Assembly (NCBI GenBank): GCA_963556145.1
Contig: OY744471.1
Span: 3,093,590-3,157,589 of the forward strand
Direction: 5' to 3'
Source of the DNA: Hygrocybe punicea
Taxonomy: Eukaryota > Basidiomycota > Agaricomycetes > Agaricales > Hygrophoraceae
DNA length: 64,000 nt
The notes beneath the pieces are model-generated. The model did no database searches, was not told the origin of the DNA, and saw only the letters and a list, made by a program, of their open reading frames with translations. The position numbers and the translations under genes are program-made. Shown piece by piece: positions 33,444-45,409 of this stretch; within the stretch, counting starts at the first letter, position 1, and each line of letters starts with the position of its first letter.

Positions 33444-35998
33444 TTATACGTTGTCATTCTCATCTTCGTGAAGACCAGCAGCCTTGACAACACCACCGTC
33501 CAGGTACACTACATCAAGTCCTGGTTTCTCTACAATGAAAAAATGGTCTTCAACAGTGTCAAGAGGAACCAAAGCAACAACGGAACATATTGACTTCACA
33601 TCGACAACCTGAAATGTTCCAGGACCTTGATATTGGCATGCCCAAAGTGCCCCATGAGATTGTTCCAACAGCTCGGCAATGAGTGGTGAATACAGTGATA
33701 TGAGGGCCAAGGTATGCATCTCAGCTCTAAGAAGAGCGCAAAAATAATATTGGACCTCGGCAAATTCAAAGTGACCATTCAGATGAAGCTTTATCACAAC
33801 ATGAGTTGTGAGCCATTTGAATGACTTGGAGCACAAGACACACCTTCACATTGCATGCCATCTGGACCTTATAGTGGCTTCATCTTTTCCTTCCATGAAG
33901 ATCGGGCAATTTGGCCATTGGAAAGACGAAGTCAGGCCCATCTAGCAACACAGGCATGCCAACCAGGTCTAATGTCCCCCACAATATTCTCAAAATATGT
34001 TTGCACTGCAGTGTTCTTATTGCCATCTAGGTAGTGAGCTGTGTTCTCCTTTGCCCTGAGCAGGACATTGATATGCAAGTTGAGGTGCTGTGCACTAAAA
34101 ACAACACTCTACAACTGGTGCAATTGTGAGTAAGTGAGGTAATTAGCTTCTACGAGTATCGTGATGATTGCGATCGATAGTGCAACTTAGCGATTAAAGT
34201 CACAACAACGATAGAGGGTCGAGGTATTGAACTTAAGTCAGCGATGGTTGAGCTCGAAGAAAGTAATGTCATAATGATTTTTGAGAGTGATACAATAAAG
34301 TGGGAAAGGGGGGAATGATGCGCTCTCTGGTGATTAAGTGTAATCTACATCACTATTTTATATGATGACGGTTGGAGATCGGAGGCGAAGTAAAAAGTTG
34401 TGGAAAGAAAGGAACTTACTCTAATAGGGGTTGAAAGAAAGGAATATGTATGAATCACATAAAAATGTAGCCAAAAATGGTGCTGAAAGGAGGATGAAGA
34501 TGGTCTTGTAACAAAGGAAGAACAAAGGAGTCTGTTGGGAGAAAGGGAATAAGTGTTCTAAACGAGTTAGTCTATCTTGCAAATGGTTGAGATGGTTGTT
34601 TGATTTCCTTGCTGAGATTTCCGATTGTGTGCTCCAGTGTCCATTGTGTCAGATATGCTGCAGGGCTGACACGGACAACCTCAGAGGCAAGGTGAGTGAG
34701 GGAATGTAGGCTTGAGTGACAAAAGTAGATGCAGTCTGTTCGTCGTTGATAAAACATTGTTTCATATTCTTCGATGAACTCAATAATGAGTTGGTGGTCT
34801 GAACCAAGTTGTAATGCGGTAATGGAACGCTGGCGGAAGATGCGGATAGCCATAACAAGCTTGCAAAAATGCTGCCAATATTTGTTGGGTAGGACTTTGT
34901 AGAAGAGACCGGGTCCGAGGCCATACATGTACATGAGATACTCCCACACCTTGTATCTGCTTGAAATATTTTCAGCAGGATTGCAAGGTGGCCGGTCAAA
35001 GGAACTGGGGAGGTAAGGTGTCGCAGCTGCTACAACTTCTCCATGAGTTTTCCAGACATCACCTTGCAAGACTGCCCAATCCCAGTCTGCAGTATTATCT
35101 GTGGGCTCACACTCCAGTTTCCCCTGGTACTGCTTGATGAAATGGTCAGGTGTATTGAGTGATGCAAGGTGCATCAAATCACCTGGAAATGCATTTGGTA
35201 CACCGAGTGTTCGTGTAGGCACAAGGCCACTAAAAATTGACAGCTTTGAAATGCCAGTCAACAAGCGGCGGTTCTCATACTGGGTAGTGCTACCGAAGTT
35301 CAGTTCAGTCCAGTTCAGACCCATTTTGGCTGAACTCTGAACTGAACTCTGGGTTCAGTTCAGGATTTTACGTGAACTGAACCTGAACTGCTGTGAACCG
35401 TTCGGATTTTTTTTTCAGAGCCTGAACCGAGTTCATGAACGGTTCGGACACTTAATTTTCATATTATCACACATTTTACCAAAAAAAATTACAATATATT
35501 ACTGTAGCTATCTAATCTATCGTGGGTTTTTTTCCCGCAACCCGTACCCATACCCATTGCCATGGGTACGGGATTGTGGGGGTTAATCCGGGTCCTCAGA
35601 CATGACCGGGTGGTGTTGGGCACACCACCACCCTCCCGGTTACCTCGCAGTTGCAGCACCGACGTCAATTGACATCGCGGTGATATGCAGCGCATGTCCC
35701 TAAGCATGGAAACCCTCTATTGGACCTATTCTAGCCTCGACATGCTGTGATTCATTGCAAAACATCCCGATTTATATGTATCTCCATTGCGATGCAACAG
35801 CGCGATGCGCGCGATATGGGCAATAACTTGACATTACGGCGATTTTCTTCGGAGTGCTTCGGCCCCCTTCGGAAACATATTTCGAGCCTCTCCAACATCA
35901 CCCACGCTTATACCATTCACCCTATTCCATTCCAATTCCGTTCCGGTTCCAGGGAAGTCTTTATGGGACATGTTTCACTTATTTCAAACATTATAGCT

Positions 35999-36776
35999 TG
36001 TTACATTTTTCAACTCCGCAACTCCAATTCCGACTCCGCTACCCACGATGACGATTCCACTTTATCACACCTTCCTTTTTTGTTTCCTTTTACCATTTAT
36101 CTTCTTTTGGACATTGTTGTTTCTTCTTGTCCTTGTTCTCTTTTCTTCCTTTCTTCTAGAACAATCCAGACCGACCATGGACACATCCCCACGTTACCCT
36201 GCTGTACCCGAATAGTCTCCTTGCTGATGGACATTATCACTATTGTCTTTGCCCTCGCCCTGACATATTGTTGACTTCATCCCACGACAAACCGATTCAC
36301 AATGGCTGTACTCCCGACACAGCTCATTACCGTAATTGTTATTGGCAGCATTGCCATCACCTTCCTTATCAGTTTTTACCTTGTTATGATCTATCTTTGG
36401 CATCGGTACCGAAACCCTTCTGCCATCAATACTTCCGACTTCCACCTCGACAATATCTCACCACATAATTGACAATTGCCATACCTGGATATATAGTTTC
36501 CACTTTCATATTCCGTGCCTACCATTATCCTCCCTGATTATCCGACGACATTCCTCACCTGCATGCAAACTCTGAACAATCCCCGATCACGAGACATTTC
36601 ACTGTTCTCTCTAATCCGACCATCGCTGGAGCATTCTCTTTTGGACTTCGACCACAGACCATATGACTTCCCAAACAGTGAACCAACCCCTATCGTATAT
36701 TTTTCGCATGACACCGCTTCAATGCAGTACCTGACGACTTGTTCCCACAGCTTGTCACTCATGCCATGATTCGTAC
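35999..36776 (+). repeat. LARD LTR fragment inside element A
   Basis: It begins TGTTACATTTTTCAACTCCG like the complete LTR and stays collinear for about 780 bp, ending at the point equivalent to about 15,025. Divergence is moderate. The 3' half of the LTR is absent. Confidence 0.85.
36302..36472 (+). CDS. LTR-encoded membrane micropeptide, third copy
   Basis: The ORF is intact and again 56 codons, with changes V-to-I-type and Gly-to-Ser in the membrane segment and Asp-to-Asn in the tail; WHRYRN is kept. Several codon differences from 14,553 are silent. The stretch after the stop gains a TAG (36,491), so only this short frame is intact. Confidence 0.4.
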   Translation: MAVLPTQLITVIVIGSIAITFLISFYLVMIYLWHRYRNPSAINTSDFHLDNISPHN

Positions 36777-39181
36777 AGCACTGTGGTAGAGTTGGTATTT
36801 GATTCCGTTCACATTACCGCAGTGCACCCTTTCAGCGGTGCGCATCCGTGAGGTATGTTGGTGGTGGGTTTGCGGGTCCTCAGCTGTGACCAGGTGGTGT
36901 TGGGCACGCCACCATCCTCCCGGTTACCTCGCGGTTGCAGCGCCAACGTCAATTGACGGGGCGGTGCGCATCTGCGAGGTACATTGGTGGTGGGATGCAC
37001 GGTGGCCTTCGTCACGGTCGCGCTCGCGCTCGTGGTCGTGGTCATGTTCGTGTTCATGGTCATTGTCGTGCTAGTGGTCGTGGTCGTGGTCGCTGTGGTC
37101 GTTGTGGTGGTCGTTGTTGATGTTGTCATCATCATATTTGGAGGGCCGTGGGTTGTCATTGTCGTAGTGGTGGTGGTGGCCGCCGTTGTCACCCTTGTCC
37201 TCGCCGCCTGTCATCCTCGTCGGGTGTGTAGTGTTTGTGTTGTTGGTACTGTCGTCATCATTTGTGTAATGAGTAGCTAAGAAAAAAAACAAAAAAAAAA
37301 CATACCTACTGCAACGGGGGGTGGGTGCACCACCCTCCCGCTGCCCTTCTCCCCATGTCCCATCGTTGTCCGTCGTCGTTGTTGCCGTTCTCGTTGTTGT
37401 TGTCACCGTTGCTGTTGGTGGTTGAGAGCAAACTGTCATTTATTAATAAAACAAATGATAATAAAAGTAAAAAACTTACTCAAATGCTTGCGTTCGAGGG
37501 TGATTTGTCGGGGTGTTGTCGTTGCTGAGAGTCTGAGATTAAACTTTGGTGACTAAAAATGGAAATTTGCCAAAATCGGCATGTGAGTACAACTTTCGTG
37601 TGAGCAAAATATACATGCCTGCGGACATCGGTTCAGCAGTTCTGAACCACTCGTGAACCGTTTAAACAATGAGGGGGTTGCCTGAACCCCAAACTGGACC
37701 TGGGGTTCAGTTCAGCCCAAGGTGCTGGACTGAACCGAACTTCCGGTTTGGTTCGGAGTTCAAACTGGGTTCAGATCGGTTCTGAACTGAACTTTGGCAG
37801 CACTAATACTGGGTTTTGTTCGTGGATTCCAGAAGAAAGTTGAGATTTTCTTGGTACTCCACAGAAGACGTACCAGCCAGGGTTTGGAGGTCCACATCTT
37901 CGTGATCAGATCCTCAAGTGTGGTAATTCCCAGGTTTGAGATGAGCGGGATAGTAGCTCCTGCCCCTGAGATGCCCTTTGACAGGACAGTACAGGTGGCA
38001 TCCAAATGCACTGGAGTGGCCAATGAGACCACTGAGATAGGTCATCCCAGGTGTATCTGCCATTCCAAATGCAAAGAATACGAAAGAGGTGAAAATGCGG
38101 TTGTTAATTGCATCCCAAATACGTAGACCCTCCCTCTGAAGGCTGGCAAGATGGTGAATCCCTGGGAAAAGGAATGAATCAACATTTTTGGGTTTGTGTG
38201 GACCAGGAATAAAACCACCCGACAAGACATATCGTTTCTTGTAGCGTAGTTCAGGGGAATAGTTGAGAATAACCCAAATATAAATCCAGCAGTTGGATGC
38301 CTTGTTTTTATACAGCTGTGCCCCATCGAGTGACAGAAGGACAAGAATGTCATCAGCTGAAATGTCTTTTCACCAGACCGCATTCAGATATTCTCGTCTG
38401 TGGCGATAATCATCAAACTCTGCAATTTGTCCACCGTTTTCCTGGATCTGTGCTAGAATTTCTTCTGTCCGCTCCCACCGGTATCACATATTGGCAGAGG
38501 CTTGTGGAGTCTGGCAGAGTGCTTGGAGTTGTGGGCCCAGAGGGATCATAGAAAATTTCTGGCATGCAATTTTCTTCTTTCCATTGCTGGATGCTAATAT
38601 AAATGGATCGTAGTGACTTTCACCACATGTTGGGCAGGTTTCGAGATTTCTGAATGGTCCAGTAAAGGCCAGACAGGTATTGATACACATATCGATAATG
38701 AGCGGCACGACGCCACTCAGTTCAGTTACTTGGCATTTAATGGAGTCATGGGTGAGAATGGGATTATCAGGGTGGTGGTGGAGAATAGCATTGTGAGTGC
38801 TGGTGTACGTCTCTTGGGAGGCATTGTTGACAGCTAAGAACAGGTCGATGGACAAACAAAGGTCCGCATCATCAATGTCAAGTGGATGCTGGATTGGTTG
38901 GCACAGGCATTGAATGACCTCTGGAGGTAAATCTCCATTGTCCAAAGTTGCTGTCTTGATGGCATCAACAAATGAAACAGCAATCTTGAGTTCATTGAGA
39001 TGTACGATGGTCAGATCCTGGTCAGGTTCAAAAGAACCAATGTCATCTATGACAGGTGGGTCATCGGGTTGCTCAACAGGCATTTCAGGTAGGTTTTTGC
39101 AATCTTGCCCCATCAGAACTTCCACAACAGCAAGGGTACCGTGGTCAACAGCATCTTCATCCGATGACTCGGAGTCCTATA

Positions 39182-39552
39182 TAGTGTTGCCACAACTATA
39201 GCCGATGTTTTTTGAAAAATTGCCTTTTTAGGCTAGTAAAATTAGCTAAAATTATGAAAATATTTGAGGAGATGGGCAAAGCCAAAAGCTGAGGGGTCAC
39301 TCAAGGGTGCTAAGAATTTGGTGCTCAATCTTCAGAGTTATTCAACCATAGCTGTTGAGTCTAGTCAGCTACAGTGCAACAGCTATCCTTGAATAACTTT
39401 GAAAATTGAGCCCCAAATTCTTAGCACCCTTAAGTGACCCCTCAGCTTTTGGCTTTGCCCATCTCCTCAAATATTTTCATAATTTTAGCTAATTTTACTA
39501 GCCTAAAAAGGCAATTTTTCAAAAAACATCGGCTATAGTTGTGGTAACACTA
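39182..39552. mobile_element. 371-bp foldback MITE with TAGTG ends
   Basis: The arms of about 165 bp are inverted copies, starting TAGTGTTGCCACAACTATAG. The flanks are GTCCTATA and GTTCTATA, an 8-bp duplication with one mismatch. It is inserted in the N-terminal part of the Plavaka pseudogene, and its end sequence agrees with the elements at 62,254 and 62,314. Confidence 0.85.
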
Positions 39553-40016
39553 GTTCTATAAAATAATTGTTTGGTGTAAATGATGTAAAATAGCATGAGA
39601 CGCACCACTGCAGCATCTCCTGCTAATTCTTCAGTTGACATGCTGGCATCCATGACTCCAACACTGTGATCATTCTGGAAAGCAAAAAAGATTAGGATAT
39701 ATTCCATGTGAATGAAGATGATATGTACCATGTCTCCTTCATTGAAATCGTCTGCATCCCGGTCCCCACTGTCATTGATATTTCCCATTTCAATATCTGG
39801 CAGCCCTTGGTCACCGCCATGCTGGTCATCAGCAATTGGGTTATCCTGCTGGACCTGTGCAAGTTGCGGTAGCACAACTCCTTGAGCAGCCAGGAAATCT
39901 TGCTAGTCCTCCGCTGGTTGGTTTTGAAATTTTGCATGGTTGAAGTAGATTGTCCTGGAGACCTTCTTCCTCTGCTTGCAGCGGACAGGGCAGTCACAGA
40001 AGTATTCGCAGGGCAT

Positions 40017-40483
40017 CACAACAGTGTTGGTGGCAAAAGGTGGTATGTATTGGCAAATATATACAGATGGTGCCAACGCCATGGTATATCAGTATGTGGG
40101 ATAGCACTAGTGGACGTCTAGTGGACTTGCAATAGCAGTAGTATGTGGACTTGCAATAGCACTAGCATGTGGATTTGCAATGCTAAGCATGTGCGTATTG
40201 GTTTTGCATGCGTTCATCTCACATGACGCAATGTGTTCAAGTCACTCCAAACCGATCTGATCAGACAGACTGTCAATTTGTCAATTAAAGCCCTGATCCA
40301 CTGGGATCATATGGGATTTTCACTGGGGATAAAGGATGACATGCTGTTGGAGCTGCTAATGCTTTCAGTGCACCTAGGTGATGCAAAGGAATTTTTGAAG
40401 CGAATGTTGCCCATATGGAAGACAATTGGGTCATCCAGTGGAGGGACCATGGTTATCAACGTCAATCAACAAACTTGTCATTA
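40017..40483. other. Upstream of Plavaka remnant
   Basis: This contains a short imperfect tandem of GTGGACTTGCAATAGCA (40,108-40,185) and a 90-codon ORF (40,233-40,505) with no recognisable motif. The rest is unassigned. Confidence 0.35.
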
Positions 40484-40866
40484 CAGTATTCAATGGCTCC
40501 TTTGAACACAAAATATTAACTTAAAATGCCACAGGTAGCCAATTATCTTGAACAAAATTTGAGTTGACCAAAAGTTGCTTATATATTTAAAGACCTCTCA
40601 ATCCAAATTTCAAAGAAATCTGTTAATATTTGAATGTTTTATGATTGAAACATTAGTGTTCAAAGGAGTGATCAGATTTCTCTCTGCTTTGTGAATATTC
40701 AGTTTCTAATTTTATTGATGGTTCTGAATCAAAATCAATATCCAGATAGGTTCAGATGATGCACTGAGGGAATTAGAACACTTTTTGGCAGTAGAAATCA
40801 GTACAGAATCAATTATATTAGGGTGTTCAAAGGACTGGTAGTGTTCAAAGGAGCCATTGAACACTG
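40484..40866. mobile_element. 383-bp mariner-like MITE
   Basis: The ends CAGTATTCAATGGCTCC and GGAGCCATTGAACACTG are inverted copies flanked by TA. A CAGT end with TA duplication is the Tc1/mariner pattern. The interior is AT-rich and non-coding. Confidence 0.75.
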
Positions 40867-41660
40867 TATCTAGATATCTAAAATAATAAGATAATAATAT
40901 TTGTATACTTAACTTTTACAACAAGCCATAGGGATGCTGTTCAAAATTTTCTTTTCGAGCATGGGAACCGCTCATCCTACCAGCTAGCCTGATCCATCTA
41001 TCATGGTTCTGACCTCTCATATAAGAGGGGTGGTCACTGATCTATGGGAACACATTGGTACAGGTATGTGTACAGATTTCTGGACCTGCCAGCTTCTTTT
41101 GAGTGGATCATCCAAAATGGTCAAGTATTGAGTGAGATATGCTCAAAACATTAGAATCAAGTGTTTTGAGCCTATCTGGCTCAATACACACATTTAGGAA
41201 TATTTTAGTACATATTCCCTAGGTATAAAAGGACTATGTATGTACTGTATCTACAGTCTTATGCCTGTAACCATAGTTCCCAACAGTGTGTGCTGAAATT
41301 GTTGTTATAATGGATCAAACAGAAACAAACCTCTGCAGAGAATGGCTTGTGAAGCAGAGCATCAGAAATAAACAACTTAGACTGAGCAGGGAACAAATTC
41401 AATTTAGAACTCAGCAATTTTGTTCATACAGCCTGAGGTTGTCTTCACAGTTATGACAGGCACAAAATTGCCCCCAATTGGGATGTGAGGTAGCCAAACA
41501 GTAATTAACCAAAGTAAAAAAAAAACCATCAGAGCATTCAAATGAACAACAGAATCATTCACCAGAAGCAGTGGCTTTAACTACTAAGCTACAGGGGACT
41601 TGTAACCTGTGCATAATGGAATGTGATATATGGTGGGCAGTCTTTTAGGATATAACAGAT
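40867..41660. other. AT-rich DNA with a diverged MITE centre
   Basis: At 41,080-41,190 the text from TGGACCTGCCAGCTT through the TTGAGC palindrome matches the middle of the 318-bp MITE at 22,194, strongly diverged. No ORF is of interest. Confidence 0.45.
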
Positions 41661-42390
41661 TAGTGATGGTAAGGTTTAGTTTAGTTTGGTTCATGTTCAG
41701 ATGGGTTTGATTCAGGTTCAGCCTGGTCTGAACCTGAACTGAACCTGTGAAAATGTAAGTGTACTGGCTGATCAATTGTCCCACTGCCAAAATTTTCCTT
41801 TATTTCCTACTACTCTATAAAATCCAATTGAAACCATATTGCTGTTGTGCTAATGGTTTGACCCTTTAATTACATTTTTTTTACAGTAAATGGAAACATT
41901 GGAATCATGTGTTAGATGTGTCAAAAGCACAGTAAGCATGAATTATCCTGGAGAACTGTTTAGACAGTTATTGCAAATGATAGCAGGATTTGCAATATTT
42001 TATGTTAACTTCAAGTTGTAGGAAAGACCTTGCAAGCAAAGCAACCCAATCAGACAACATGGCTTCCTAGGCTGAACTTAACTTGACATTTCAAAAAATA
42101 TATTACATTGGTAGGCATTTTTGTTGTGGGGCACTTGGGCTAATTGTAACAGCATACAACTCTTATCAATCTAAATATGTTATTGATAGTGCTGACATTT
42201 CAAGTCAGTATATAGCTGGACCAAAACTAAGACTCTAGTGATCTGATTCTCAGTAGAAATTAGACTTGTATATAAAATATTAGCTTCAGGTTCACAAGAT
42301 TCCCTTCTTGACTAAACCTTGAACTGAATCCTGAACCAAACTTAGGTTCAGGTTCGCACCCAGGTTCAGAACTGAACCATACCATCACTA
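41661..42390. mobile_element. hAT-like non-autonomous element D (730 bp)
   Basis: The ends are TAGTGATGGTAAGG and CATACCATCACTA, with a perfect 8-bp duplication TAACAGAT on each side (41,653-41,660 and 42,391-42,398). Both ends carry dense TGAACCTGAAC-type subterminal motifs, as in element A. The interior is AT-rich with no coding capacity. Confidence 0.85.
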
Positions 42391-42480
42391 TAACAGATGT
42401 CCTAATTTGACAAGACAAAGCCACAAAGTCATTCTGGGCACCAATTGAAAAGCATGCTCAGTGCAAAACTCACTTATCAC

Positions 42481-42620
42481 TAGTGTTGCCACAGATTTGG
42501 CTTCAAGCTGAAGCCAAGCCAGTGGAGAAGCTCAACTACCACCAGCTCAGCTCAGCTTAAGGGAGCAGCTCTGCTCCAGCTGCAATCTTTTCTGTAGCCA
42601 TTAGCCACCAGCTAGTACTT
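42481..42620 (+). mobile_element. Orphan TAGTGTTGCC end
   Basis: The text TAGTGTTGCCACAGATTTGG followed by CAGCTCAGCTCAGC subterminal repeats looks like one end of another element of this group. No matching right end was found downstream, so it is probably truncated. Confidence 0.4.
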
Positions 42621-43293
42621 AGATTTATTTTGATAATTATAATTATTTTATTTTATTTAAAAAAAGCCCTAATGGGCAATCAATGAATTCAACACCATAA
42701 AGGACAAATAGAGCCCTCCAGGGGTATACCCAGGGTATGAAATGCCAAACCCCTACCCCTACCCTCAATACCCCTGCCCTTATAGCAGGCATAGGGGGTA
42801 GGGTGAAGGATAAAGGGTTTGGAGGGGTATGACTAAGGCATAAGAATCACATGAGCATGACCACATATCATGATTATCATACATCAAATGATGAAAATGA
42901 AAAACATAATAGAGATGCTGTTAGTGAGGCTAGATGAAGCTAATGTGTGACTAGATCAGTGTTAGAGGCTTAAATGCAGCATTTTCATGACATAAAGGTG
43001 GTCTGGCATTGCTTTGAACATGATTAGTCATACCCTTCATACCCTTTTCAAAACCCCTGGGGTAGGGTGTTTGCAAGGGTATGATTTTCCAAACCCCTAT
43101 CCCCCCTTGTCATGAAAATACATCACCCCCATACATTTTTCCTCAGATACCACTTATTTTCATGACAATCTCTGACAGATCGCCAAACAGACCCTTATGA
43201 CTCACACACCCTGCAGAGCGGGGGAGACATATACATTCACAAACCCCTGGAAGGGGCACCAAACCGGATACAAGTACAAGTAATGCAACTACT

Positions 43294-44054
43294 CTATTCT
43301 ACAGTAATCACATCTGAGACCAACGATCCCGACGCTTGCAACTGGACATGCATGTCGTCCAAGAACTGCTCAACCTCCCTCTCCAATGACTTCTCAATCG
43401 CTGCATGACAAACCATCATAAACCTCGATGCTACCCCGAACAGCAGTGGGAAACCAGACTCACGATAAGTCAAGTCTCCGACCGGCTCCGGAGAAGGACC
43501 CCTCAGGTCCTCAGACGATGAGCCCCAGCTCACTGTGACTAGTGGCGGTATCTCGGGGGACGACTCCTCCAACCTCCACGCATCATCCAGTTCTAGAACA
43601 AAGACTCGATCAGAAGACCTCAGACGATCCACCGACCGAAGCATTTACGATACAGGTCGGCCAGTAGCTGGCACAGAAGGACCTTGTGTACCTTAACCAG
43701 CGGGCAACACTCCATGCGATGCCTCGCCTTCCCGCAAGCGAAACACCGACCCAAAGCCCAATAGAGATCCCGATCAGAAGCTGAGAGTTGAATGAGGTGG
43801 TGGAACATATAACAATTAACCTTAATAGCTGAGGTTGGGGGGGAAGAGCGAAGAAGCCTTGAAGAAAGTGACTTGGTGATAAGGGTGGAGACACATCGCA
43901 TTTCTGCAGGACAAGCATGCAGAGACCACCAAGCTTTATACACAACCAAGAAGACCCTATCACCAAGAACGACTCGCTGGCAACCGCCAGCAAGACTTGC
44001 ACGTGACCAGACGTTCAAACTCCACTTTCCATCAGACGACACCACTCTTCCCAT
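43294..44054 (-). other. Minus-strand open frames in the solo LTR
   Basis: Two overlapping frames are open: 43,294-43,644 (acidic, Ser-rich) and 43,620-44,054, which contains CFACGKARHRMECC, a C-x2-C-x4-H-x4-C zinc-knuckle spacing. They lie opposite the membrane-protein frame. They could be a real antisense gene or shadow frames; I cannot decide. Confidence 0.2.
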
Positions 44055-44121
44055 CAGTCACACAAAGACAAAAGACGCCCCACTCTCACCATCACCACCC
44101 ACGCCTGTCAAAGACCGAATC

Positions 44122-44553
44122 ATGACACCGTCAATCGCCGCCGTCGTTATCGCTATCGTTATTGTATACGCGTTCCTCCTCGCAACAATAATCCAAGGAG
44201 TACGACGGATCCACAGGGTGATCGACCCCGAGATCCCCCTATCGACGTTCGAGGCATTCCGACCTCCCACGATCCACAACAACGACACGTCACACGGCAA
44301 CAGCAACAACAACGAATCAGACCGCCGAGGTGACGCGTCCCATTATGAATCTGCTTACGACGTGTCAGGCCGGGGTCACACAGCTGCGGATCATGCCGAC
44401 ATCGTAGTCCCGATGATGACGAACGCAGGGCACCGCAGCAGAGCTGATATGTCTACCCACAGAGCGACTAAGAGTGAGTCGGTGCTCACACGACTCATAG
44501 AGGCTGTGGGAAGGGACGAAGGGTATAAAAGACGTCGAGCAAGAAGTACATAG
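44122..44553 (+). CDS. Single-pass membrane protein in the solo LTR (143 aa)
   Basis: The Met at 44,122 gives a short N-terminus and then a hydrophobic segment (residues 5-25, AAVVIAIVIVYAFLLATII). A basic stretch (GVRRIHR) and a hydrophilic Asn/Ser/His/Arg-rich tail follow. An upstream Met at 43,873 in the same frame is possible but would put a basic, unlikely leader first. The layout (short N-terminus, membrane segment, basic HR stretch, acidic/Ser-Thr tail) resembles the LARD LTR micropeptide, though sequence similarity is weak. No family is recognised. Confidence 0.4.
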   Translation: MTPSIAAVVIAIVIVYAFLLATIIQGVRRIHRVIDPEIPLSTFEAFRPPTIHNNDTSHGNSNNNESDRRGDASHYESAYDVSGRGHTAADHADIVVPMMTNAGHRSRADMSTHRATKSESVLTRLIEAVGRDEGYKRRRARST

Positions 44554-44815
44554 ATCCCTAACTTTGACCTCTTGTATTCCTCCTAGCAGTTGTACTAGAC
44601 GTAACAAACTTCACAAACTTCCTTACCGCTCAAAAACCTTATCCCTGAAACCCTACCTTACGACTAAAAAACCCTTGAACGTAAAACCTCACTACCGCCG
44701 ATATCGTGCAACCATTTGACCCACAGATCCATTACACGACCGCTAGTCGTGACACCCCTACCCCTATATCCCATACCCTAGGTGTTACCCCTACCCCTGT
44801 ATGGCCCTAAGGATA

Positions 44816-45409
44816 AATACAGAACACTCAAGGAGTTTTTTGATATTGCAATTGAATTAGGATGATGGGCCACAAACAAACAACTAACTAAGGACAATAC
44901 AAAAGAAGCTCAAGGCTGACAAGGTGTCTATAAAGCTGGCAAAAGAGAAGGTTTCTCAATAGGATACAGGAAGGGTTTGAAGAAGGTCGAACTCAGGCTA
45001 TGACCGAGGTTATATTGCCAGATATAATGACAGTCATTGTCACCAACAGCAGCCCATTTATGCATCCATGGCATCCTGAACAATGCCACCTTCCAACATC
45101 TCTGTAGCAACTCAGCATAAACAGCCCATATGCACCTCCACCTCAATGCAAATGATGCCACCAGTTCAGCATTTTCACAGCAACCCAACATCAGCCATCC
45201 ACCACCACATCTGCATCCACTCAGATGTGTCAGTACAGACAATAATACCAAGAATGCCCATTATAATGTATGCAGCTACTCATACAAGCTGAAATCACAC
45301 TCATATCATCACAAATAATACCATCTACCAGCATATCCATGGCAGCCCAAAAGCAACCACCTGTGAGAATGTCTGCATCAGCCCAAATGATGCCAGAGCT
45401 TATAAACCA
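44816..45409. other. Unassigned DNA
   Basis: Phrases such as CATCCATGGCA and CAAATGATGCCA recur loosely. Short ORFs are Gln/His/Ser-rich without motifs. No gene is supported. Confidence 0.35.

Larger units (their letters stand above)
35285..37805. mobile_element. hAT-like non-autonomous element A (2.5 kb)
   Basis: The ends TAGTGCTACCGAAGTTCAG and CTTTGGCAGCACTA are inverted copies. They are flanked by a perfect 8-bp duplication ATACTGGG (35,277-35,284 and 37,806-37,813). Both ends carry arrays of GAACTGAAC-type subterminal motifs. Inside are a LARD LTR fragment and two tandem copies of a block with GTCAATTGAC. There is also a GTC/GAC simple-repeat region at 36,990-37,250, and a 47-nt intron-like unit on the minus strand (37,433-37,479, GTAAGT/GACAG) leading into an ACA/ACG repeat. 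No transposase is present. It splits the Plavaka gene. Confidence 0.8.
33444..40016 (-). pseudogene. Plavaka-type (CACTA-related) transposase, dead and interrupted
   Basis: The N-terminus at 40,016 starts MPCEYFCDCPVRCKQR and reaches an in-frame TAG at 39,903-39,905. The N-terminal domain (LFLAVNNASQETY, LSGVVPLIIDMCINTCLAFTGP, CPTCGESHYDP) is on 38,484-39,125. The catalytic region (LSLDGAQLYKNKASNCW, GGFIPGPHKPKNVDSF, HHLASLQREGLRIWDA) follows at 37,914-38,345. Next come VPNAFPGDLMHLASLN at 35,100-35,200 and the C-terminal block (FFIVEKPGLDVVYLDGG) at 33,444-33,836. Stops occur after RWA (near 33,940) and NYHT (37,914), and there are frame changes. Two elements interrupt it, at 35,285-37,805 and 39,182-39,552. 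The family call rests on these conserved blocks. Confidence 0.75.
43108..44754 (+). mobile_element. Solo LTR, second family (1,647 bp)
   Basis: The unit starts TGTCATGAAAATAC and ends CTAGTCGTGACA, so it has TGTCA/TGACA ends. It is flanked by CCCCT on both sides (43,103-43,107 and 44,755-44,759). The 5-bp duplication and TG...CA ends mark it as an LTR insertion with the interior lost. Its length is within 3 bp of the LARD LTR, although I see no plain sequence match. It also encodes a single-pass membrane protein. Confidence 0.75.
42713..44815. repeat. ACCCCT-rich repeat split by a solo LTR
   Basis: Inverted runs of CCAAACCCCTACCCCTACCC and GGGGTAGGG occur at 42,745-43,107, and ACCCCTACCCCTATATCCC continues from 44,755. 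Together they look like one degenerate inverted-repeat element that was a target for the LTR at 43,108. Confidence 0.5.

Noticed and set aside
36984..37280. Val-rich 98-codon ORF as a membrane protein
   Set aside because: It is a GTC/GTG simple-repeat translation inside element A.
44122..44553. Envelope-like gene
   Set aside because: There is only one membrane segment near the N-terminus, no signal peptide plus ectodomain, and it lies within an LTR.
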